Origin: Urechis unicinctus
Taxonomy: Eukaryota > Annelida > Polychaeta > Xenopneusta > Urechidae
Length of the DNA: 64,000 nt
Direction: 5' to 3'
Assembly: GCA_034190875.2 (NCBI GenBank)
Contig: CM067345.1
Location: 20,463,376-20,527,375 of the forward strand
Positions 39,540-50,761 of the stretch are shown here, piece by piece. Made by a program: the position numbers and the translations under genes. The notes below the pieces were generated by a model that saw nothing but the letters and a program-made list of their open reading frames with translations, ran no database searches and was not told the origin of the DNA. Each line of letters begins with the position of its first letter. Positions within the stretch are counted from its first letter, which is position 1.

Positions 39540-39943
39540 CACTGTCAATTTGGATAAACTAGCACCGAATCAACAAGGACCGGCGGAGAGGAAAACACTC
39601 CTTGCGAGCTATAGTACGTGTTTAACTCTGCTGTAACATGTGCTTGACACTGCTATTACACGTGCTTACTATGAGCTGTCAATTGGACAAACACATTTAG
39701 TAATGATAACGTCAGTGACCAGTGACCAACATCAACAAGCAAGCCTCCAGAAAGGCGTACTTGGCCAACATGGGCTCCGCCTTTGGTTGTCGATGGCGTT
39801 GGGTTGGCTGGACTAACGTGGTATTGGTACAGGTACTAAACAAGTTACTCCCAACAGTCAGCAACCCTTAGTTGCTCAGGACGCACAATTGAAGGATCCT
39901 TTTTATATGGAATAAGATTACAATACAAATTACTTATGGAAAA
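39540..39943 (+). other. Intergenic stretch inside the Polinton-like remnant
   Basis: No complete gene. Short open stretches (for example GSAFGCRWRWVGW near 39770) may be relics of another small protein but carry no recognisable motif. Confidence 0.35.
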
Positions 39944-40156
39944 ATGCTCGTTAACAAGCTGTTCCACGGTGCAATTGTTTCAGGTATATCAATAGGTTAT
40001 GCCAAGCTTGTTAAAATGGCTCCGGGTGGGGCAGTTCCTAAACTTGACTTCACGCCACGCGACCTGGCTATTGCTGTTGCCAATGTAGCTCTAGCCATGA
40101 CCACAAAGGATATGCTAATTAAAAAAGGGATTATACCAGGTAATATACTGAAGTAA
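39944..40156 (+). CDS. 70-residue putative membrane protein
   Basis: An ATG-started, uninterrupted frame. It has a hydrophobic stretch near residues 9-23 (GAIVSGISIGYAKLV), a Pro/Asp-containing turn (VPKLDFTPRD), a second hydrophobic stretch near residues 42-52 (LAIAVANVALA), and a Lys-rich tail. Its stop overlaps the ATG of the next gene (TAATG at 40154-40158). That is unusually tight for animal DNA and typical of compact virus-like elements. Small membrane proteins at this location fit a Polinton-like gene set. Function unknown. It is the only frame in the element without an obvious break. Confidence 0.55.
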   Translation: MLVNKLFHGAIVSGISIGYAKLVKMAPGGAVPKLDFTPRDLAIAVANVALAMTTKDMLIKKGIIPGNILK

Positions 40157-40456
40157 TGGCCACAATTGCGCTACTTGTTGGATGTGCTCTTGTTAAGGCC
40201 CTTGCATTATCTGGGATCAACTTGTTATTCTCTAAATTACAAAGCAGCCAAGTGGACGCGGAATGTAACTGCCATGATATGGCAATTGAGCAGCTTCAAT
40301 CTGCTCAGGAAGCATGGGCAAAAAAGAGACCTTAGCATGAATGAGCAACTGCGCTGCCAGACCAATGCCAAGCATACTTTTCAGGATGTTGACGAGGCTA
40401 TGCATGAGTACTACATAATTATGGGTAACAAAACACATTCCCAGACCAAAATATGA
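40156..40456 (+). pseudogene. Small membrane/coiled protein, frameshifted
   Basis: Starts at the ATG that overlaps the previous stop and reads MATIALLVGCALVKALALSG, a clear N-terminal membrane segment. A likely helix follows (AIEQLQSAQEAWAKKR) to a TAG at 40333-40335. The homologous-looking continuation lies in another frame (MNEQLRCQTNA, then FQDVDEAMHEYYIIMG) up to 40456, so one frameshift near 40330 explains both halves. The total would be about 95 residues. It probably belongs to the same operon-like cluster as the preceding gene. Function unknown. Confidence 0.55.
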
Positions 40457-40592
40457 CGTGTCTGGGCCTAATGAGATTCACTAAGCCGATCTCATACTTC
40501 TTCCTCATGACGTTGTGATGCGCTGGACTTAAAAGTATGCCCTAACGGTGGTGGATGTGGCCTCACGCCACAAAGCAGCTGAGCCATTGACT
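40440..40592 (+). pseudogene. Polinton-type integrase fragment (rve DDE core)
   Basis: In one frame the sequence gives GPNEIH, a stop, ADLILLPHD, a second stop near 40530, then KYALTVVDVASRHKAAEPL. The two Asp-containing strands (the ADLxxLPHD segment and ALTVVDVASR) match the first half of a retroviral-type integrase catalytic core. The zinc-binding N-terminus, the third catalytic region and the C-terminus are absent. At 40593 the frame runs into sequence that fits the polymerase N-terminus, so an internal deletion has fused the two genes. Inactive. Confidence 0.7.
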
Positions 40593-43322
40593 ACACCACC
40601 TTACCCACGCTCTAAGGTTGCACTCCAAGCACTTGAAAAACGTAATGAATTTGACCGTACATACAATGAGATATTTGCTAGATTTAGGGCTGGGGTGGCA
40701 CGCACCCCAGGCCACCCCACGCACCCCCACACCAAAAACACCAGTCCCTGCCCCGCACGCTCTGCTCTTCATTCCCCACACGCTGCGCCCCGCACACCGC
40801 TGCCCCATGCACCCCAGTCCCTGCCCTATGCACCCCAGTCTCGACAACCCAGTTCCCAGCCCCCATACCGCTTCTTGAGTTCAAAAATCTATTTGCGTAG
40901 ATGGGTGATGAACGTTCCTGAGTCTCACCCCTTTGGCTTGGACCGTATGATGTTCTTTAAGGGCATGGGTCGGAAGAGCTGGAAGGGCTAGGTGGAATCC
41001 AGTGTCACTTTGCCCTTAAAGTGAGCGATGCCTACATGTTTATACCACGGACAAACTGCTTTCTGAGCACAAGTCTGAGTGTATGGGGATAGGACAAACT
41101 GCTTTGCAAGTGGAAATGTCTGAGGAAGGGAAGAACATATTATCCTTACAGAACTGTCAGAAGCAGCGGGCTGCCTCGTATGTTATCTACGCCGACTTTG
41201 AGGCGCTCACGGTGAATTTTCCAGGCCCTGCACCAAGAGCTACACACAGTTAACAGAGGAACATGACCCATGTGGTTACGGCTAAGTAGTAGTTCGGTGT
41301 GATGGTCAGACCAAATCCACTGTGGTGTATAGAGGAGACAACGCTGTACAGAAGTTCTTGCTAGCCCTGCAACAGGAAGAGCTCAAGATCAAAGTAGTTC
41401 TGTCAAAACCTGTCCCCATGCGCATGACGAGAGAGGATAAAAGAGAGTACAGGTCAGCAACCCATTGTCATGTGTGTAAAAAAGAACTGGGTGGGGACTC
41501 TGTCCGTGACCACTGCCATATAACAGTTAAGTATAGGGGGGCAGCCCACAATGTATGCAACCTAAAGCTGCGGTTGAATCCTAAGACAACGACCGTGCCT
41601 GTAGTACTCCATAACCTACGGGGCTATGACTACCACCTCTTGATGCAGGTCGTAAGCAAGGTTGAAGGGAAGATCAACTGTATCCCAAACAATATGGAGA
41701 AGTATATATCCCTTTTGATCGAACAGTTGCTCTTGATTGACGGTGCACAGTTCCTCCTGGCCTCGCTTGACAAGTTGGTGTCTGCAAATAAACCAGAGGC
41801 CTTTACGGCGACGACTAAGTATGAGTCTGATGAAACGAAAGGCCGGCTGCTACTGCGCAAGGGAATGTATCCATATGAATTAATGGATGGCTGGGATAAG
41901 TTTAATGCCTCGCTGCCAGTCATCCATGAGTTCTACAGCAAACTATCTGAGCAAGGCATATCTACCGTAGACTATGAACATGCCTAGAAGGTTTGGAACG
42001 TGTTTTGCTGTAAAAACATGGGAGACTATCATGACTTGTACTTACGCACAGATATACTACTCTTAGCTGATGTGTTTGAAATATTCCGCAAAACATGTCT
42101 CAAGCAGTATGGCCTAGATCCAGCACACTACTATACCAGACCTAGCCTTTCCTGGGATGCGCTTTCTAAGAGCACAGGGGTGGAACTCGAGCTTCTCACC
42201 GACTATGACAAGCACCTATTCATTGAGAAGGGTCTGCGCGGTGGCATGGTGTCGCGCCGCCACCCTAAAGCTAACAACTCATACGTGGTAGTCTTTGAGC
42301 GGGATAAGCCAGCGAGTTATATCCAGTAACTCGACGCTAACAACCAGTATGGGTGGGCGATGAGTCAACTTTTACCTACTGTGGGCATTGAGTGGGTGAA
42401 ACGGGCAGATGATCTACAAATACAGGACCATCCTGATAATGCTGAGACGGCTTATATACTCGAAGTTGATTTGGAATACCCTTCGGAGTCACATGATGAA
42501 CAAAATGATTATCTGCTGGCGCCGGACGCCAGAACAAATGGTTGTCAGACTACTAGAAGGATCTCTTAGGTGCACTGGGGTGCACCAGAAATGGAGCTAG
42601 TACCGAACCTGCGCAATAAAGAGTATGTGGTCCACTATAGGAATCTCAAGCTTTACCTGTCTGTGGGAATGAGGCTTACAAAAACACAGACCAGCGTAAG
42701 TTTGCTACCACCAATTTTGAGGACCTGTACAAGCTGATGAACAACTCTGTGTTTGGTAAAACCATGGAGAATCTCAGAAGGCGAGTCTATGTTAAAATTG
42801 TGCGCTCAGCTGAGTAGGAAAAAATACGCAGGCTTGTTGCCAGTCCCGCCTATGTTCGACATAAAGTGTTCGATGATAACCTGGCTGCCCTGCATATGCA
42901 TAAAACCCACTTAGTATTAAATTGTCCGCTGTATGTTGGTATGTGCATACTCGATCTTTCCAAGCACCTGATGTATGACTTCCATTATAACACAATGAAG
43001 TCTATATATGGTAGCGAACTTGGTTTGCTATACACTGACACGGAATCGCTGCTTATGGAGATCCGCACAGCTGACATGTATGCAGATATGAAAGAAGTTA
43101 GTGACCTATTTGATACCAGCAATTTTGATCCTTCCCATCCCCTGTTCAGTAACGTAAACAGGAAGGTGCTAGGGAAGATGAAGGATGAGTGTGTCTATCA
43201 AGGAGTATGTTGGTCTGCGCCCAAAGATGTTCTCGATCCTGATGTCTGACGAGGGTGTGATTAAAAGGGCTAATAGAGTGAAGAAGGTTGTGATTAAAAA
43301 ACATCTACGCAACTCACAGTAA
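40593..43322 (+). pseudogene. Protein-primed DNA polymerase B (pPolB), broken
   Basis: In intact elements this enzyme replicates the linear genome from a protein primer. Seen here in order: an N-terminal helix (KVALQALEKRNEFDRTY), FFKGMGRKSWKG (about 40955), exonuclease motif I YADFEAL (about 41188), a Cys/His cluster CHVCKK...RDHCH...VCN (41466-41565) like an endonuclease VII-type zinc site, ExoII HNLRGYDYHLL (about 41610), and ExoIII YHDLYLRTDILLLADVFE (about 42027). Then come PolA LDANNQYGWAM right after a stop (about 42330), PolB KLMNNSVFGKTMENL (about 42730), PolC YTDTES (43031-43048) and a basic tail ending at 43322. At least seven stops or frameshifts interrupt it. PolC has Glu where the second catalytic Asp is expected. 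Confidence 0.88.
40690..40862 (+). repeat. C-rich, Pro-coding imperfect repeat inside pPolB
   Basis: About 170 bp very rich in C on the plus strand, with recurring CACCCCAGTCCCTGCCC-like words (near 40810 and 40831). It translates to Pro/His/Ser-rich low-complexity sequence. It separates the polymerase N-terminal helix from the FFKGMGRK segment and does not look like polymerase, so it is probably a local expansion in a variable linker or an insertion. Confidence 0.6.
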
Positions 43323-43339
43323 ATGGAGTCTCTACATAG

Positions 43340-43897
43340 TACGACATAATTCGGTAGCAAAAGACTCTACTCCGACAACCTACCGGTTTGGCAGATGAAT
43401 GAGATGCCCCTATTTTATCCCTTGTCAACGTCTATTATGCATTAGCCACTATACACGCACACCCGCTAATGCGACAACACAAACACACACCCATCGCACA
43501 CACGTGATTCTGATTATTTGAATAAACTATATTAAGCATAACTGAAAGTCTACTGCGGCAATACCAACCATGACCTTTTAAGGAGCACAGTTTGGCTGTC
43601 ATGCTATCAACGTTTCTAAGGCCAAAGCTTATCTCGGTGGCTGGATGCTTCAACAGCTGAGACTGATGCTGGCGATTAATAATTAAAGCTTCGCTCAGAG
43701 CGCAATGTCAATGTTTTGGTTGTTCCCCGACTAATGACTCGACTTCACTTAATTTCGCTAGTGATTTATAATCTGCATAGAGAGAGCAGTGCCGCCCGAG
43801 AGGATTATGCACCTGCTTCATTTGTGTTCCAATCTGTCGCGTTACTATTGAATTTGCCGATGCTTTCTATTATTGAGAACGAGGCAAACATGCAAAC
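43340..43897 (+). other. Unit B sequence right of the Polinton-like remnant
   Basis: Matches 5612-6560 of unit A (ACATAATTCGG, GAGATGCCC, AAGCTTATCTCGGTG, GAGAGCAGTGCCGCCCGA). No gene. Confidence 0.6.
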
Positions 43898-44203
43898 TTA
43901 CATCCACGCACGCATACATACAAACATATACACATACATACATACATACATACATACATACATACATACATTCATACATACATACATACATACATACATA
44001 CATACATACATACATACATACATACATACATACATACATACATACATACATACATACATACATACATACATACATACATACATACATACATACATACATA
44101 CATACATACATACATACATACATACATACATACATACATACATACATACATACATACATACATACAGACAGACAGACATACAGACATACAGACATACATA
44201 CAT
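43898..44203. repeat. (CATA)n microsatellite in unit B
   Basis: Near-pure CATA from about 43931 to 44168, with degenerate edges (CAGACATACAGACATACAGA on the right). Counterpart of 411-1003 and 6590-6735. Confidence 0.95.
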
Positions 44204-45714
44204 CCACAAAGTCTTTATATCACTCTGCTGTTTGTCGTGGATTCAGTGTTTGTCGTGAATTCAGCTATTTTTGGGTTCCTATTTGAGTTTGAACCATTGT
44301 GCCATACTGCAGAAACTCACGTGCATTGACTGTTTATGAGGGCGTTATGCTTTTTGGTCTCGGTAATCCGGATTCGCTCCGATGTAAATCAGTACGTCTT
44401 CATTCAATAAGTAACCCTGCCAAGCCATATTGCTATTTTTTCTTGTGGCCAACTGTCTTTGAATCACTCTTTTGAGATGAGTGGGCGGGTAGGCAAATGC
44501 GTTAGGTTTTGGATGCATCGTTATACGGATACGGAACTGACAATATCCATAACGACTACTTGTCTCTAGTGTGCACTGCGTAATAGATTTTTCATTTAGA
44601 TTGGTATTTATTACGGGAATGTTGTTTAATAGCTGTAACTATAGGTTAAACAAATGAAATATATCACAGGGCTCTTAACGTATTTCTTTGAGCTGACTGT
44701 AAGGCTTCACTGTTTACAAACCGACATTATTAACAGCCTCTTTATGTTAATTGAATCGATTGAAATATATTTTGTCAGTTGTCGAATTATCCACAAGAAG
44801 CTGAGTTACTTTACGTTTCCGAGTCGGTAGTACTTGGGCGTTGACGCGCCTTAAGAGCATACATCCTGCATGCGCCACGCATCGATTGTGCTTGTCTTCG
44901 TTTCGAAGAAAGGTAACTCTCTCATTGGCTTCATGACATTCAATGCGCCTAGTATGTTTGTGATCGGAGGTAGGCTTGGAAACCACCCACTCCGTCGCCT
45001 CAGTTTCCACCGGATAACCTTGATGTGTTCCGGGTTTTTGTTGCGAGGCAAGGATCAAGTTTGCGGGACGAAAAAAGGTTCCAAATGACAGCTGGTTTGA
45101 CTCCAGAAGATGAGGATTGAGGATTTCGTAGGTCAAGTCGAATGGAGATTCAAGTGTAAGATAGTGGGTTATGTCTGATTGTCCTCATTGTCGCAAGTTA
45201 AATCTAGCTATGTGGAATAAGTAAATTGTAATGTAACAATATGCTGCGGGGAAAATAGTAGCGTGTTCTGTATGGTCCGGGTGATAATGCATCTGTTCGT
45301 CCATGCATCCGAGTCGGGGAGGTATTTAGCATTCAAAAGTGACACAGCGAATAGGTAAACTGCTGTTGATGATAATGAGAATGGTATTTTGTCACGTCTT
45401 ATTGCAGTAAGCCGAACGACCTGGATATCACGTTGTCAATTTAGGCTGTTAGAAAATACCAACTGGAAGGTGCTAATTTGGGTGGCAGCGAGGGGTCACG
45501 TGTAGCATGTCATTAGTAGACTTGTTGAGCGTCCGTTCATACCTAAACCAAGCATATTTGACTACAATCCTACCCTTTTGCTAGAATGTACCATTTAATA
45601 GACTGTCACAAGCTGGGACTTCCTTTTTCTAGCCTTCATTAGAATAAATCTGAGATGCGCGTGAACATCAGGTGGAACTATGACAAATATACTGACATCA
45701 GCAGCAAACATGAT

Positions 45715-46127
45715 TGTCGTGCCCGGTTCTGTTGACATTGAATACGTGGTGAATGGAAGACACAAACGACGTTGTAGGGCCGAAAAAGGAGAAATATACT
45801 TTTTTTCTTCTAAAGACAGGATAACTTCTTTATTTATCAAGGTTACCGAAAATGATGATATTTAATAAGGGGAAAGATGTCTCTGATTTATGGTTGGTGA
45901 TCTAGCTCTCCCCTGAGCGTGTGTTCGCTCCCTTATATTCCGTTACTTTGAAAGGCTGCCCCTCATCAGTGAATGTTATTGGCTGAGAGGCTTCGAGGCA
46001 TGTTCATCAATGAGGTCGCCCCTTAATGAGGTACTTAAGTTGGGGTTACGGAATAACTCACGGGTAACTGGTGGGCCAGAAGCTGTAAGGTAGAGAGGGT
46101 AAAATGTAGTTAAAATTGTTTACGACA
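45715..46127 (-). repeat. 3' LTR (left on the plus strand), 413 bp
   Basis: Pairs with 53499-53909. Perfect terminal inverted hexamer TGTCGT...ACGACA. Internal matches include AGACACAAACGACG, CTAAAGACAGGATAACTTCT, TGGTTGGTGATCT and GTTCATCAATGAGGT. Differences from the other LTR are spread along the length, so the insertion is not recent. Confidence 0.9.
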
Positions 46128-46158
46128 TCTCCATCCCCTTTAAGGGGGATGGATATCC
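46128..46158 (-). other. Polypurine tract next to the 3' LTR
   Basis: On the minus strand the bases just before the LTR read AAAGGGGATGGAGA, directly abutting TGTCGT. This is the expected position and composition of a plus-strand priming tract for a minus-oriented element. Confidence 0.65.
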
Positions 46159-46159
46159 A

Positions 46160-47740
46160 CCCACATGCTAACGTGTAAGAATGTTACTTTCATGCCTACT
46201 TTAACAACCTATGAAATACCGTACATTGAATGGCATTTATTTATGAAATAAGTATGACAAAAGGAATAATTTGAGAATGGTTTGTGAAAGAATCGCAGTA
46301 GAATTTTGTACGACGTCCTTTTTTACGTTAATTTATAGATCTTAAGTATGAAATCGTTATATTAATTTATTTGTTCAATATTTATTATTATTTTCTTCTG
46401 ACAAATTGTTAAACACGGACCATACTTCCTAAATGGGTGGAAATAAAGATGTACAGTTAAGTAAGCTAATGCATGTAAGTAAGTTCCTTTAGAAATAATT
46501 ATTAATAGTGCTAGAAAAACATGTTCAGCAGTATTATGCTTACATGCAGGCTGTACAGCTTACAGATTATGAATGGATGAATGAATGGGGAACGATATTG
46601 ACGAATTTGGTATGTTTTAAGGTTTAGGGTCGAAACAGGAAAGAACCTGTTGCAAAGTAAACGTAAACTGTGCGCTACGGTGTGGTACTGACTACAGCGC
46701 CGCGAGCAAGCTACCCAACCCTTACTCCCGTGGGGTTGTTAGGCTCTTTTCCTCTAAGGCTCCGACCAGATGGGAAAAGTAAATGTACTCTTCCCCCTGG
46801 CAACTTATTGAGAGCTACAATAAAAGATGTGAGATGATTAACATTCGATGAGCATCCATTCGGGCGCAGAATGATGGCACGAAAAATAGAATAACAATTA
46901 TACCAATGAAGCTCAAGTCACATTGTAACAGAAATATATATCAGGCATAAAAATTAATTTAACGTAATTGAACATGAAATCAAGTCTTGTCTGTGGCTTG
47001 TTTGTATTTTCGGGAGTATCCTCGCTTTCTGTGTTGGCATGATACCTCAGACACACAGACAAACTAGGCGGCAGTTTCTAAGGGTGCAGTGTGGGTAAAG
47101 AATATATAGTGACAAATGTTATTGATTGTACAGTTTTGAACGAAGCAGCAGTAATAATGAACCTTCTAATTATAAAAATGTTGTGGTATTCCTGCATTGC
47201 TTTGGTTATCGCACAAACCTAGATAGCTGACACGGAACGGCCACATATGGCAGGTGGGGTGCCGCTGCAGAACTACTCACAACATTTATATGTGCACAAA
47301 CATATTTACAAAAATGAGAATGTACAACCGTATGTAGTAGTATCGGTTTGTCTGTAGAACGAAAGAGCACGGCGTGAGTTGTCATGGTCGTGGCAAATTG
47401 AGGAAAGGTGGAGGCTGTTGCTCCGTTACGGATGGAGTTGGTGCGTGGAGCATCAAGTCCGCGTCTGCTGAACAAATGTGAATTTCGCCTTCTTCTCTGG
47501 TGAAAACCACCCCGTTGTTGACTTTAACCTGTACAACATCTCTAGCGAGATGGTCAACACAAGTTGCGGAAGGACTACCACATTCAGCGAAACGGCCATA
47601 CAATTTTCCATTCCAGATGTTGGATTTTTTTTAAAGAGAAGCCAAAGAGCAAGTGACTTGTCGATCTGCGGATCAGCTTATAGGCGCCAGTGGCCAATTA
47701 CATTGTCTCCACCTCCTTACGTTACCTAAGGTAACGTAAA
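46160..47740 (-). other. Decayed left part of the retrotransposon body
   Basis: This is where RNase H and integrase should lie. No HHCC or DDE integrase motif is visible to me. Short open frames on both strands near 47206-47729 are inconsistent with each other. A perfect 10-bp inverted repeat with a 3-base spacer (TTACGTTACC/GGTAACGTAA) occurs at 47717-47739. Confidence 0.45.
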
Positions 47741-47923
47741 GATGGCGGCTGTCAGTGTCTGGAAAACAGGATTTAGGTGCATTAATGTCATCGATGTAGA
47801 CTAACGCAAACTTACCGAGACAGTCAAACAAGTGTTGACAATCTTTTGACAGACCGAGGCATGATGTATTCCAGGCATATTACTGATATACCCCCAACAA
47901 ATTGCAACAGCTTCAAAACCTGT
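47740..47923 (-). pseudogene. Reverse transcriptase, second part (YIDD box)
   Basis: Read leftward, NMPGIHHASVCQKIVNTCL matches the segment of Ty3/Gypsy reverse transcriptase that normally reads like MPFGL-x-A-x-FQ. After a frame change, LFDCLGKFALVYIDDI gives the catalytic YxDD box (codons at 47784-47798). This part is separated from the upstream half at 50833-51290 by the nested element, and the two meet at a sensible position in the protein. Confidence 0.75.
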
Positions 47924-47995
47924 TTTATTTGAGGTAATAGGTATCTAGAAGCATTATATCAAAAAAATACCAAAATATATTTAGTGGAACATATT
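47924..47995 (+). repeat. Left terminal inverted repeat of the nested element
   Basis: Pairs with 50762-50832 on the opposite strand. Outer 13 bases TTTATTTGAGGTA are shared, the middle is indel-rich, and the inner 27 bases are identical or nearly so. Confidence 0.8.
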
Positions 47996-48148
47996 GTGTA
48001 TGGACCCGATTTACCCCTAACCACTTATTTTCAAACAAAAATAAAATATAGGTCAAAAATGATTTTAAAATCAGTTGATTGTGCCTTGGTTGTATAAAGT
48101 GATCATATTAATCATTTGAAAGCTTAAACAATATCTAGTATTAATGGT

Positions 48149-50040
48149 TCACTCATCATCTAATGGTTCATCCTCAGAGTATGCATCAACTGCCAACAAT
48201 GAAGTATTTGCACACGCTCCTCGACATTCACTGCAGCTCATGGAACAGTCCAAATAGTCTTTTGGACAGGTGCACCTGAGCGTGTAGCAACCAGCTTTGC
48301 AGTTGCACCGAATCACTTCCAACAGCGTTTGTGGTGCCGGAGGATTGTCTGTTAAGATCGGGATCATTTTGCTGCCCTATTGTTCTGGAGGAACCGAGTC
48401 AAACATTGACCTGTTGGTACACTCCGAGGCTGTGGTATTTACCAGCCGCTGATTTCGAAAGTTGTTGTGCGCGGCTCAACTGCCCATGTACTGCATGAGG
48501 TCTTTGAACAAAATGTGCGAAGGCTCAGGTCGTCCAGCTTCTCGTCCGTAGTGCCATTACATAAGGAGACAAAAGCACGTACCCCTGCCTTGATGACTTT
48601 CTCCTTGTCTGATGTGGAATTCATGAGCACCTTTGCTTGTTCAGCAATATTCCCAAGGTGACATAGTGTTGCTGTGATGTTCCAGCAACGTGGAACCTCT
48701 TTAATTTCTCTTGTGAGATGTGGCTAGAACCGTGTGTTTAGCATGGTGAATTATAAGAATCAAGATGTCTGTGTCATCTGTTATGACAACCGTCTCTCTC
48801 GGTTTAGCACAAACAACAGCCGTCTTCGCTACCAAAGAGTCTGCATCGCATTTATCATGGTTAACATCACAACCAGTTCTTTCCAATTTGTTGTCCAACA
48901 TGTAAATGAAACTTTGTTTGTTTGAGGGAAATTCATCTTTCTGGGTCTGCAGGGCCATGGTCTCATCACAGTGCACTGCTGCACAAAAGCAACCACGTCT
49001 GGCATGAGTACTATCCTTTTGTGCTGGTGAAGTCGCTGTACCCATCGAACACAATGATGGCCCGGTCATATTTGCGAGTTACATACCCAGTGTACATTCT
49101 TAGGATCTCCTCCCAGGATGTGACCTTTGTCAATGGAACTCTGTGAAGAAGAACGCCTCCATCCAAGACTTGCTCAACCTGTTGAGGGTGTTTCGGGGAG
49201 GGGAATGTTCAATTGTGGATGGCCACAGGCTATCAGCTAGACTTGCTTTATTTGCAAGTCGCATCATATCTTTCGATTCAAATAATGAAGTCGGGTAAGT
49301 GCACATTTCATATTTGAATGCATCTGGTAAGTCATCATATAGTACCAGCAACAACCAAACGTTGGAAAAGGAGCAAAGTATCTGCCCTGACTTCATCTCT
49401 GATCTTCACTGAGCCTTTGGTATCCGTAGTAACAGCTTAGTCTTTCTTCTTAAATGTGTAATTAACTACTTTTTTTCTTTCATTGATTGCAGCATTGACT
49501 GGTCCACTTGTATAGCCGTGTACCATGTGCCCGTTCTTAAGTTGAAGCTGCAAACATTGTGATGAACTGCATTTGCAGCCGAGAGATCTGGAACATAATG
49601 CACCCTGCCTATTACGGTGTCGGCCCATTCTTCTTTGAACTCATCACATGCCTTCAGTATCTTTTTTTAACTTATCGTCCTAACTGGAATAAGTTTGTGT
49701 TCCGTTCTCTTTCCATTGTATGCATCTGAACAATCCCACGGTAGTCAGTTTTGTAGCTGAAGGTAAATTCTTGTGAGTCAAGATAATGTTGTTGGGTCTG
49801 CCCTTATCAGCAGAATGTTTTCGTTTATTGTGAAAATGGAATGCTTTGGAGTCTATGAACTCTCGTCTACATTTACATGTACAGTCTGGCCAAGAGCAAC
49901 GGTTAGATTACTGCGTGTAGCTTTTCTAGCCTTCAGAATGCCATAATAGCCTTGTTGAATCGATGTAGCAGGTAGCTCACTATTTGACAATGGGTAATGG
50001 CAAAATACGCAGTCATCTATCTAGTCACCTTCTAACTTAA
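48149..50040 (-). pseudogene. Cys-rich protein with FEN/PIN-nuclease-like core, broken
   Basis: Read leftward. An N-terminal Cys pair (DDCVFCHYPL, about 50015) and CKCRREF are followed by LIPVRTIS and VHYVPDLSAANAVHHNVCSFNLRTG (about 49600-49530). A central domain begins near 49145 and continues TSTKDSTHARRG, KDEFPSNKQSFIYML, then CDADSLVAKTAVV and VVITDDTDILILI (48760-48850). The spacing of DAD and DDTD acidic residues resembles the internal metal-binding region of FEN1/PIN-type nucleases; this is my inference. The C-terminus is a Cys cluster (CNCKAGCYTLRCTCPKDYLDC...CSECRGAC, 48195-48315). I recognise the architecture as a repeated, uncharacterised protein family of invertebrate genomes. 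At least five frameshifts or stops. It is the only gene inside the terminal repeats. Confidence 0.7.
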
Positions 50041-50761
50041 TCAGTTCCTGGAAGCGCAAATCTGAATAAGAATACGTGATTTGATTAAAATAAACTTAAT
50101 CGGTACGAAAGCTGATCCCACATATTGAAAAGAAAACAACTGCACGTATTTATCTGGAAGGCGAACTATCAAGCTATAATTGCATTTGACTGCTGCAGAT
50201 TATCCTTCGAGATCACTATTATGTTACACATAATTGATTACAATAACATAACTTACCTGAAAGATATTGTTACATTAGTGGAATTACTGCCCATTGTTGA
50301 TTAAGAAAACAAGGTTTATTGTAGATGTATCACATTGATAGCGACACTGTTGCACTGTCTTATACATTGTCACACTCAGCGTTAAATGTATTGATGTGTA
50401 CACGCTATTTCGGGTCAGTGGTATAAGACATTATAAGGTTACGGCAAGTGAAGGATCATTTTATTTTGAGGGGGGTGGGGGTGCTGCTAAAAAAAGATAG
50501 GTTGCAAGTTGGTAAAGCAGGTACAATATTCTAGACCCCAACCCTACAAGAAATGCTCTCCCCCTTTGGACAACTGATTATTTGATTATAATGTTTAAGG
50601 TACACATGAAGGACAACATTTTCTGTTCCAAGTCAGTGCAAGGGGCATCTGGGGCATATACTATTATTTTTTTAATAATTTCAGAACATGTCTTATATTA
50701 CCCATTTGTTGGCACACGCCAATTATGAAATTCATAGGGGTAGGGGTCTTTTTTGTCCCTT

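Larger units (their letters stand above)
37440..43340 (+). mobile_element. Polinton-like (Maverick/adintovirus-related) remnant
   Basis: Unit B stops matching unit A near 37440 and resumes near 43340 (ACATAATTCGG, as at 5612). The inserted sequence has higher GC than its surroundings. It carries a retroviral-type integrase fragment together with a protein-primed DNA polymerase B, the gene pair that defines Polintons/Mavericks, plus several small genes. I saw no capsid or packaging-ATPase frame, and no terminal inverted repeats pairing the two ends, so the element is incomplete. The right edge lies right at the polymerase stop codon. Every large frame is interrupted, so it is dead. Confidence 0.85.

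Noticed and set aside
47690..47755. Promoter-like cluster on the plus strand: CCAAT, a palindrome, and AAGATGGCGGC resembling a YY1 site with an ATG
   Set aside because: On the minus strand the same bases encode reverse transcriptase just downstream of the YIDD box, and the plus-strand ATG frame stops after 20 codons. The motif is best explained as coding sequence of the retrotransposon.
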